From Norana najaformis (taxonomy: Eukaryota > Annelida > Clitellata > Crassiclitellata > Hormogastridae): DNA of 64,000 nucleotides. This document shows, piece by piece, positions 56,495-64,000 of this stretch (its first letter is position 1; each line of letters begins with the position of its first letter). The DNA lies in contig OZ029916.1 of NCBI GenBank assembly GCA_964023275.1, forward strand, positions 11,028,607-11,092,606. The letters are read 5' to 3'. The notes beneath the pieces are model-generated. The model had not been told where the DNA came from. It made no database searches and saw only the letters and a program-made list of their open reading frames with translations. The position numbers and the translations under genes were made by a program.

Positions 56495-56545
56495 TGTAAG
56501 GCTTCCAAGAAGACATCAACAATGAAGGACTTTTATTGTGGGTTC
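56492..56545 (+). pseudogene. Possible frame-shifted end of the SOCS box
   Basis: After the stop, the +1 frame (56493-56513) reads DVRLPRR and the original frame (from about 56513) reads TSTMKDFYCGF. Together they resemble the LPLP...MKDY tail of SOCS6 split by an extra and a missing base. It could be sequence error, decay or chance. Confidence 0.4.
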
Positions 56546-56977
56546 ACAATCAGTTTATGTCTATATGCCAACCTCGTGTGCGCGATAGAATGCGCATGTC
56601 AGTTAGCCAGAGAAATAATGTTAACCGAAAATGAACTAGAAACATTCTTTCTCAAACAACCCGGTTTCATGACCAGAAAAAGTCAAACGAAACAAGCATT
56701 TAGTTGGTGCTCACTTATTAGTAGCTCTTAATCAAGACAATCGCCTATTATAATTCATTAATATAGGCGCTATAATAATATCCATATATGAATATATAAA
56801 GTCCTAGGCACGAACTGTATTGTACAAAGCTTGACATTAAATGGCAGTTACAGAGAATATCATATCAAATGGTGTTCGAGTATGTATGACTACTGATGTT
56901 CATTTTACTGTACACCCTAAATCAGAGACTTGCCATCTATCAAAAAGCCATTTAAATAATCGTCTGATCTTTGTTTG

Positions 56978-57097
56978 TATTGTATTTTCCGCCTTTTATT
57001 TCCCCCTATTCATGACTCCTGTTCTTTCTTAATCTAACTTCTCTGGTTCCCTGCTTTTATAGACTGTCCCTCTAATCCCGAATGTCACAATATTACA
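56978..57097 (-). repeat. 3' LTR of the minus-strand Gypsy element
   Basis: 120 bp, differing from the 5' LTR at only a handful of positions seen by eye. Confidence 0.9.
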
Positions 57098-57112
57098 TCC
57101 CCCTCTTCTTTA
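57098..57112 (-). other. Polypurine tract of the Gypsy element
   Basis: The minus strand reads TAAAGAAGAGGGGGA directly before the 3' LTR. Confidence 0.65.
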
Positions 57113-57315
57113 AATGCTAACTCCTATAATGTCAGTAACTAACTTAATAAACTACTGAGGTTCATATACAAACAGTTCGTCAAAACAACGATCATGTTTA
57201 GTCTGGGGTGAATCATCTTGGGGGTCGCCTATTCAGACGCTGTGGATAACGACGCGGCTGAATAGCTAGTTTCCTCTCGAGGTGGTGTTACAGTGCGTGG
57301 TGGGGACAGCGGGAG

Positions 57316-57620
57316 TAATTGTAATTGTAATCTGACATTTATAAAGCGCCACTTCAAGAATAGACTCATCAGAAGCGCTCCCGACCCGAACCAGTGAGAC
57401 CACTGGCAAATAATACAGACTTCAGGCGCTTGCGAAACTGCGGAAGAGACAAACTGAGGAATACTAGCCGGAGCTCTCGGGAAAGGCGATTCCAGCTATT
57501 GGGTCCAACATAGGCAAAGCTTCTAGACTGCGCTGTAGCAGTGCGCATACGAGGGACAGTAAGAAGTCCAAGGGAGGCCGACCGGAGAGTGCTACGGCCT
57601 GGAACCAAGGAGACCGAAAT
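57316..57620 (-). mobile_element. LINE 3' fragment nested in the Gypsy element
   Basis: The minus strand matches the last roughly 300 bp of the LINE at 38140-40506 almost base for base (ISVSLVPGRSTLRSA through GSGRERF, then the TTACAA tail). ACTC occurs on both sides and may be the target duplication. It is severely 5'-truncated. Confidence 0.85.
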
Positions 57621-57624
57621 GAGT

Positions 57625-57950
57625 GTTCCATTTCTAAGTGGAATATAGTCATCATCATCGTCCTCATCTTCTTTCATCAGAAGTTCTTGGTCGACTTTCT
57701 CCACCTTCTTGAAGAAAGATGAATTTCGTGTCACCGAGTATCCTTGTCTACCAGCTGTGATCATTGTTCCACGAATACCTGTCACCGTCAGTGGAATGTT
57801 ATCATAGCAGCTGGATAGCTTGTTTCCTCGAGGCTTTCTCACCAACACAGTATCGCCCACTCTAAGCTTGCCTTTGCAGTGGCTTCGAAAGTCACTATAC
57901 GCTTTCATTTTCTGCTTAGCGGTAGTGTCAAGTGCTTTTAACTATTCATC
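57625..57950 (-). pseudogene. Gypsy integrase C-terminal region
   Basis: CKGKLRVGDTVLVRKPRGNK is followed by PLTVTGIRGTMITA, the small C-terminal module of the integrase. It then runs in frame into an unrelated LINE 3' fragment. Confidence 0.75.
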
Positions 57951-58018
57951 TTCATCGGGAATAGATTTTTTACCTCAGGAAGGCGACCTCGAAATGGATA
58001 TCTCAACAAACGTTCAGC

Positions 58019-58679
58019 TTATGATCTTTCCGTGGTGCTGTGTGGTGTTGACCTGTACGCATGAAGAAAAGTGTACATTTCTTGTTTCCAATTCTTCTTC
58101 TCCATGTGAGCTATCTGAAGTGATTTCTTTAGAGTTTGCATAAAACTTTCCACCTCACCATTTGCTCTCGGCCAATAGGGAGTGATGTGTCGATGAGTAA
58201 AACCATCATACTGAGCAAACTTTCGGAATTGGTCACTGTTGAATGGAGAGCCATTGTCAGTTTTTACTGTCACTGGTGTTCCGTACATTGAGAATATTCG
58301 ATCAAATACTGGAATCACTGCATTGGCCGATGTTGTAGTGACTATTTCAACGACTGGATACCTTGAATAGTCATCCATGATAACAAGTAAGTATTCTCCG
58401 CTTGGCAATAGACCAAAAATCAACCGATAGGTCTTGCCATGGACCTTTTGGTAGTAGTGACATCTGCAACGGTCCTGAAGACGTTTCCAGTGTGGCTGCT
58501 TGGCAAAATAGGCATTTTCTCACTGCGTCTTCTGCCGCTTTGTCTATACCAGGAAACCAAACTTTCTGTCTGGGAAGTTTCTTTGTCTTCGTTATGCCTT
58601 GATGACCTTCATGTGACAATCTTATGACTTCCTTTTGTAGACTTTCCGGTACCACGATTCGAGTACCTCTCAACAACAC
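58019..58679 (-). pseudogene. Gypsy integrase (zinc-binding and catalytic core)
   Basis: In the first frame (58371-58679): RLSHEGHQGITKTKKLPRQK and CLFCQ (an HHCC zinc finger), then LSVDFW. In the next frame (58019-58423): LLVIMDDYSRYP, VKTDNGSPFNSDQF and PRANGEVESFMQTLKK, holding the three acidic residues of the DDE core. A shift between the frames near 58400 breaks the protein. Confidence 0.85.
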
Positions 58680-59044
58680 CTTTGCATATGCAGATAAACA
58701 TACAGTAGTTTATCTCTGACATGGTATAACTGCTGAAGACTTGTTGACTTGCGTGCTTCATTCCAGTTGTTATATTTAATACATTCAAGAACTTTCTGCA
58801 GCATCTTATCACATATGGTTGCTTCTTCAATCTGTTCTAACGTCATGGCTTTAGGAACAGCATTGTGAATGATAAAATTAATATATTCCTCAGAGATCTT
58901 TTGTGATCTGTCATCTTTGTCTCCTCTATCGGTCTTTCTCTTTTCTTCAAGAACAAATGCATACCCATCCTCGGTCTCTTCGTCACTCATGTGTTCATTC
59001 AGTTCCTCACGTACTTGACGGACTTGTTGTTTAGCTCTGGTCAC
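58670..59044 (-). pseudogene. Gypsy pol region before integrase
   Basis: QKISEEYINFIIHNAVPKAM is followed by DKMLQKVLECIKYNNW and LYHVRDKLLYV, the tether between RNase H and integrase in K02A2.6-like elements. Its start directly follows the knuckle region, marking the deletion of protease, reverse transcriptase and RNase H. Confidence 0.65.
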
Positions 59045-59091
59045 GTTCTGAGTACTGTTTCGTATACCTTGTGTTATCGGTCACTTAAACT

Positions 59092-59394
59092 TCATGGTGC
59101 TATGACATTGTCTTTGGAAGTGGTTTTGTTGCATGCAAAACAGGTTTTCCCCCATGCTGGGCACTGCATTTTCCCACCGGGGTGTGGATACTGAAGACCA
59201 CAATTATGACATACCTGCTCAGTAGATCTCAGTTTCTTGACCTGTTGACGTACTGGTTGTCTTGGTTGATTGACCACTCGAGCGACCGTGTGGTTGTCGG
59301 TATCTCGCTCACCGAAACCTGTTTCAATGACTTTCACCTGTCGTTCAGCTGTTTCTATTGCACGGGCTGTGTCTAACAAAACTTTCAGCGTCAT
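59092..59394 (-). pseudogene. Gypsy gag zinc-knuckle region
   Basis: ARAIETAERQVKVIE is followed by CHNCGLQYPHPGGKMQCPAW and CFACNK, the long first knuckle and second knuckle characteristic of this group. It stops shortly after; protease and reverse transcriptase are absent and the next block is integrase-proximal. Confidence 0.75.
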
Positions 59395-59485
59395 TTCAGA
59401 GTCTGCAAGAGCACGTCTTCGCAGTCTCGCTGAAGTGCAAGTTTGAATGTTGAATGATCTGAGATTTCATCTCTGTATCTACGTT

Positions 59486-59884
59486 CTAAAAGTTGCAGTG
59501 TCTGGCCAGTGAGCGAAGCCTCGCATGATAAGCGTCCGTGGTCTCACCAGTATTTTGTCTGGCTAAGCGAAAGTTATATATTTCGAACTCGACGTTTTTC
59601 TTTGGGCTAAAGTGTTCGTCAAGCGCACGTTTCGTCGTAATGTATGCGTTATTCTCACCTGGGTCTGCGTCGTCCGGTATTGTTTCTACGATCAATCCTT
59701 CAAAGATGTCATAAACTGTTTCGCCAGCTAGGTGGAGGAGGAGGGCACGCTTGCGGTTTTTATCGGTTATGTTGAGCGCCGTCATGAGATTTTCGAATCT
59801 ATCGGTCCATTTCTTCCACCGAAATGCTGTTGAAGCCGGGTCCATGTCAGGCATAAACGGTGCGAATTGGGGGTATTGCCACAA
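59486..59884 (-). pseudogene. Gypsy gag (capsid part)
   Basis: An open frame of about 132 codons contains WKKWTDRFENLMTALNI, then KRALLLHLAGETVYDIFEGL, then ALDEHFSPKKNVEFEIYNFR and TDAYHARLRSLARHCNF. This is the capsid-like block of K02A2.6-type Gypsy gags. The ATG near the primer-binding site is in another frame, so the start is broken. The frame ends early and the knuckle region follows in another frame. Confidence 0.8.
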
Positions 59885-59916
59885 GGTCCGACATTTTGAC
59901 TAGTTTTTGTAAAATT

Positions 59917-59930
59917 TCCTCGTCGCCAGA
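59917..59930 (-). other. Primer-binding site
   Basis: On the minus strand, TCTGGCGACGAGGA directly adjoins the 5' LTR. This is the usual sequence of this Gypsy group. Confidence 0.75.
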
Positions 59931-60050
59931 TATTGTATTTTTCTGCCTTTTATTGCCCCCATTCATGACTTCTGTTCTTTCTTAATCTAACTTCTCTGGT
60001 TCCCCGCTTTTATAGACTGTCCCTCTAATCCCCAATGTCACAATATTACA
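59931..60050 (-). repeat. 5' LTR of the minus-strand Gypsy element
   Basis: Read on the minus strand it starts TGTAATATTGTGACA and ends AATACAATA. It is 120 bp, very short for Gypsy, and contains a TATAAAAG box. Confidence 0.9.
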
Positions 60051-60055
60051 GTTTG

Positions 60056-61190
60056 CTTTCCCATTAGAGAAAGCATTAGGCCGAAATCATGTGTTAGTGA
60101 AATCAAGACCGGTAAACACGAATTTACAACATATAGGAAACACAGCTTGACATGTCTTAAAAGTATGCACTCTTTGGTGCTGCATAGGCCTAGCCTAAAT
60201 ATTGTTTATTAATCGTTGTATAAAAGACTATTCTGGAAGACTGATGTTTTGGCTTTTCCATGTTAGTTTTAGAACTTTCAGACTGTAACAAGAAATAACG
60301 CAGAAGAGATGACTTTGTGGTCTTTATATTTGCCAATTTTATTAAGACCAAATAGAAGCCACTTGGTCCACAAGGTTTTAAAATCTTAGGCCCTATCTGT
60401 CGAATTATTGACCGTGCGTACATGAGAGCAAGCCTCGACTTGGCTCGCCTTTTCCAAACTTTTGAGCTTCTAAACATGCGCTACTTTTTCTTGTTCGAGG
60501 GAGGATGACTAAAGCTTCCTTAACTTAAATGTCGAATCCAAATTTCAAAGCCATTTTATTGAATCGCCTACAACAACAGAACTGCTTAGTAACGCAGTAA
60601 GTTAACAGTTGATGACTGTTCTAAGAAATTCACCCGAAAGTGACACAAATCCCGTTACAAAGTTGCTACCTTAATACTACGACACAGTTAGGCCTATTTA
60701 TTAATTTATTAATTTATTTAAAGCACTTATTACGGGCGCAGTGTTAGTAGATATGAATCTGAGGTGTAGATATATACGTGTATTAGCTAGGGGCCAAGAT
60801 GTAGTCTCGTAAAAGCCAGAGCAAAATAATGAGTCTTAACAAGAGATTTAAATGATAACGGGGGTTTGCAAGTCGGGCCTTTTATGGTAGGCGATTCTAA
60901 ATACGAGAATCGCAATGCAGCTAAGGGCACGTGATCTCACAAGTGGCCTGAACCTAGGTTCGTGCAACAAACCAGTGTCAGAACGCAACAGTCGAGGAGG
61001 GCAATATGGAGTTAGCAATGAGGTTATTAAGATGATGATATTATGATGTGAGTCTGGTATTCTGAGCCTTAAAGGTCAAGCATGCAATTTTAAACTTAAT
61101 ACGCCATTCAACAGGAAGTCAGCGAATTTCACGACGAAGGCGATCTAATGCATTTGGTGAAGAAGAACATGTAACAACCTTAGACAGAGA
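60056..61190. other. Nothing recognised
   Basis: AT-rich DNA with no supported gene or repeat. Confidence 0.4.
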
Positions 61191-61480
61191 GTTCTGAACC
61201 CTCTGGAGCTTTTAGATTAAAGTGGATAGACCAACTTTGTTTATGCGAAATTGGAATTACGTTGTCAAACTAACAGAATCACCGGAAATCGTAATGTAAA
61301 ACTCGAGAAGGGGAGGAATCAGGAGAGGATTTATGCAAGAGGAATGTTTTCAGTTTTGAGTGAAAGGCCTGCGCAGAGATTGCAAGAGGTGCAGTAATGG
61401 TGAGTTCTTAGGATGGGTAAGATAATTATCGTAATTCTGGCGGGAGTTTATTCCAGAGGGGTGATATTTTGTATGACACC
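61190..61480 (-). mobile_element. LINE 3' fragment (L2-like)
   Basis: The minus strand (LWNKLP-like start, then LLHLLQSLRRPFTQN and a HSSCINPLLIPP stretch) matches the end of the copy at 28.4-28.6 kb. Confidence 0.5.
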
Positions 61481-61679
61481 CGAACCTTTATTCGGTACAG
61501 CACCGAACAAGTTTACACGTCGGCTGGCGTTATTTTCACAGATGTCTGAGTTGTCGCTGCATTGTGTAGGCTATTTATCGGCTAATTAGAGACACGGAGA
61601 ATCATGCGCGCAGGCTGCCCAGAGCCTTCAATTATAGATCGGAGGCTGCAGCAGGAGGTGCAACTATTGCTTTATACAC

Positions 61680-62725
61680 TGCTTAATACTCTGTATATGT
61701 GGAGCAGCTGTGGCAATGAAGCCATTTCCAAAGTTTAAAGATTAGTTGACTGAAGGGCGGAGAAGTGTTAGGGTAGAAGAGGAGCGGGTTGAGCGAAGTG
61801 GTTAAATTGTAAGTAACTGTTGAAGATAGGAGGGTTGAAAGGACTGAACTGTGTTGTAGGTAAGAGATAGGACTTCGTGCTCTATTGTACGGATATTTCA
61901 ATCCAGTGAAGTGATTTGAGTACAGGAGTGATGTGGTGGTGTTTGGGGGTTTTGGGGATAGCCTGAGCGACAGAATTCTAGATACCTTGAAGGGGTTTAT
62001 TTGGGTGGTGTCTATATTTAGGTAAACTGAATTGCAGTAGTCTAGTTTAGCATGGACTACGGATGTGATGACGGTGAATGCGGTTTTGAAGTCACGCATA
62101 GGGAGGATTCTGCGAAGGCTACAGATATGCACAAAGCGCGAGTGGGAAAGATGGGTGATATGATCAGAAAAGGAGAGGTTTTGGTCGAATATTACACCTA
62201 AATTGCGGACAGGAGATTTAGTAGTAAAAGTAAAGGTGTGGGTGGAGGTAGAGCCCAGGTTGATGGAGATAGAGGGGTGGGGTATTTTCTTGAGCCGGTC
62301 ACATAGACTTAGTATCAATTTCAGTTTCGATGGGTTTAAACACAGGATATTAAATGTCATCCAGGAGGAGATTTGTTTAACCACATGAAGTAGATGATCT
62401 ATTGAGTCAGTGAAACAGTTCTGAGAGAGAGAGAGATGAATTTAGTTGAGTTTCGTAATCATAGAGGTCATAATCAACTGAGGACGCATTAATAAGTGAG
62501 CTCAGTGGGGTAAATGATGAACAGAAAAGGTCTAAGAACAGAGTCTTGGTGAACTCTGCAAGTGAGAGGGAATGAATGGGATGATGCCTCCGAGAGATAG
62601 GATTGTATCAAGAGGAGAACAGTGTCAGTAAAACCGGAATAGGTCGAAAATCTTTGAAGTAAGATACTGTGATCGAAGGCTGTTGAAATATCAAGGAGGC
62701 TTAGGCAAGAAACCCGTTGAGGAAG
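61680..62725 (-). mobile_element. Degraded L2-like LINE, reverse transcriptase C-terminal half
   Basis: On the minus strand, SLLDISTAFDHSILLQRF (a catalytic Asp block with a small deletion) near 62680 is followed by a decayed GSVL block. A 233-codon frame (61683-62384) then reads LCLNPSKLKLILSLCDRL, RNLGVIFDQNLSFSDHI and HAKLDYCNSVYLNI, the standard order after the YADD motif. YADD itself is lost in a frame-broken stretch near 62500. Confidence 0.75.
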
Positions 62726-62744
62726 GATGGCTGAAACAAGCTTA

Positions 62745-63020
62745 TTAATCGTAATCGTAATTCCAAGATTTCTACAGCGCCCAACGAAAGCCGCACCGCG
62801 GGGACCAGCTTATTCACAGGCGCTCAGTCAAAACAAAATCGATAGGCAAAAGGGTTCGGTTCCAGGTCAAGATTCAAGAGTCAGGCAGAGAGACAGCGTG
62901 GCAGCTACGGTGGGTGATGTTTGAGGTTGGAGAGCAGAGAGAGAGAGAGAAAAGGAAGAAGGGGTGTCAGAATATGATCTGTGGAAGAGGAATGTTTTTA
63001 TTGTAAAGGGGAGTGAACAG
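62745..63020 (-). mobile_element. LINE 3' end (L2-like)
   Basis: The minus strand ends GCTTTCGTTGGGCGCTGTAG and then a short TTACGATTACGATT tail, the same terminus as the copy at 28.2-28.8 kb. It directly precedes the next LINE remnant. Confidence 0.65.
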
Positions 63021-63059
63021 GGTTTCAGCTGAGTGCCGTTTGATAAAACTCGACTGATG

Positions 63060-64000
63060 TGGGTTAAGTAGTGAGTTGGAAGTCAGATAGTCATTGATCC
63101 GAGAGAGGACAATAGCCTACGTTCAGTTAATTAGGAGAGGAAAGCCAGGTTAGAAACAGGTCGATAGTTAGAAAAGATTTCATCAAGCGATGTTTTCATG
63201 AGAAGAGGGGTAACTAGAAATGACCAGTAGGGAAGGAGATATTAATTATTGTGGTTATGATGAGAACAAGGATGTGAAGGTATCGTCCTTCATAAATGCA
63301 ACACCTTGACGTTTATAATCATTTATCATATCTACTCTAATAGTGTCATTACAGAAGTGTGTTCTGCATCAGCAGTGTTCATGAGTCCGTGCGGAGAGAT
63401 TTATTAATGTGGTTATGATGAGAACAAGGAAAGATAAACAGTCTTTCAGTAACGAGCTATGTGTAGGCGCAAGTTTGCACTGTTTGTTTGGAAGAGATTT
63501 GAACTTAGAACTGCTGAGAAGTCCAATGTTGTGCTACGCGATTACTTACGAACCCTGTGTGCTGGTACGACTGCTCAAGACATTTGTTATTTACGGGTCA
63601 GCACGTCTTTCGAGCTAACTATAGTTGACTGTCGCCAGCGTGTATTTCTATAAAAGGGGTGTGAATGTTTATGACATTTAGATACTGGGGTTATAGTATG
63701 ACGATAGACTTCCTTTTTCTGATCAACAATGTTTCAAGGTAAGAATATATTTTACAAAATTATCATAAACACATGTAATGGAATTTGAAATGCGCTGTGT
63801 TGTGATGTTGTTTCTTGATTCTTGTGGGTACCTTAGACTAGGGATGGCAATTTGCCATCGCAAAAAGTATTTATGCTGGGACGGTGGAAAAAACCGGTGG
63901 TGTAACCGACAAAACCAGGATAAAACAAACCTCAGTTGATGGAACAAAGGCAAATACTTTTTAAAAACTCACGAAATTAAACACAAACTATGATGCATTT
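63060..64000. other. Nothing recognised, short duplication only
   Basis: TGTGGTTATGATGAGAACAA occurs at about 63250 and 63409. No gene is supported. Confidence 0.45.

Larger units (their letters stand above)
56978..60050 (-). mobile_element. Short Gypsy-type LTR retrotransposon (K02A2.6-like), internally deleted
   Basis: Two 120-bp LTRs (59931-60050 and 56978-57097) are flanked by GTTTG on both sides (56973-56977 and 60051-60055). The primer-binding site TCTGGCGACGAGGA abuts the 5' LTR and a purine tract abuts the 3' LTR. On the minus strand gag, double zinc knuckle, integrase zinc-binding domain and integrase core are in order. Protease and reverse transcriptase are missing, so only about 3 kb remains, including a nested LINE fragment. 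Confidence 0.9.

Noticed and set aside
1..64000. CRISPR arrays, bacterial operons, tRNA or rRNA genes
   Set aside because: No regularly spaced direct repeats with unique spacers, no ribosome-binding-site-led gene clusters, and no cloverleaf or rRNA-like blocks were recognised by eye. The tandem repeats seen are minisatellites without spacers.

Overview
This window looks like an invertebrate animal genome. Genes are split into phase-matched GT-AG exons separated by introns of about 0.2 to 3.7 kb. Non-LTR and LTR retrotransposon copies fill much of the rest, microsatellites are common, and there is a SOCS-family signalling gene. Nothing fixes the phylum. No bacterial-style operons, CRISPR arrays, tRNA or rRNA genes were seen.

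Layout. Positions 240-3066 hold the last four exons of a membrane-protein gene that begins before the window (gene 1). A complete LTR retrotransposon with 2-kb LTRs but no polymerase genes occupies 5428-13631. A mariner-like transposon with perfect 107-bp terminal inverted repeats lies at 14043-14811. Positions 16223 to about 37924, possibly to 44507, hold gene 2. It reads as a transmembrane mucin: signal peptide, about 3,500 residues of Ser/Thr-rich 21-residue repeats, SEA domain, EGF-like domain, one membrane helix and a cytoplasmic tail. Its last repeats include near-identical 1,938-bp higher-order copies, and a 5-bp deletion near 25157 breaks the frame. Gene 1 and gene 2 share the same membrane exon and the same exon phases, so they are tandem paralogs.

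From 26.9 to 43.8 kb the introns of gene 2 and the DNA beyond it carry many LINE fragments, including one long CR1/L2-like copy (38140-40506) with an intact reverse transcriptase. Positions 49645-56494 encode a four-exon SOCS6/7-type protein (SH2 domain plus SOCS box) whose last SOCS-box segment appears frame-disrupted. Positions 56978-60050 hold a short Gypsy element on the minus strand, with 120-bp LTRs and no reverse transcriptase, and a LINE 3' fragment is nested in it. Further LINE remnants fill 61.2-63.0 kb.

The two host gene types are a cell-surface mucin/receptor pair and an intracellular adaptor that would bind phosphotyrosine and recruit a ubiquitin ligase. Nothing in the sequence links them functionally. 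All exon models were made by eye from splice sites, reading-frame phase and protein resemblance. They have no transcript support.
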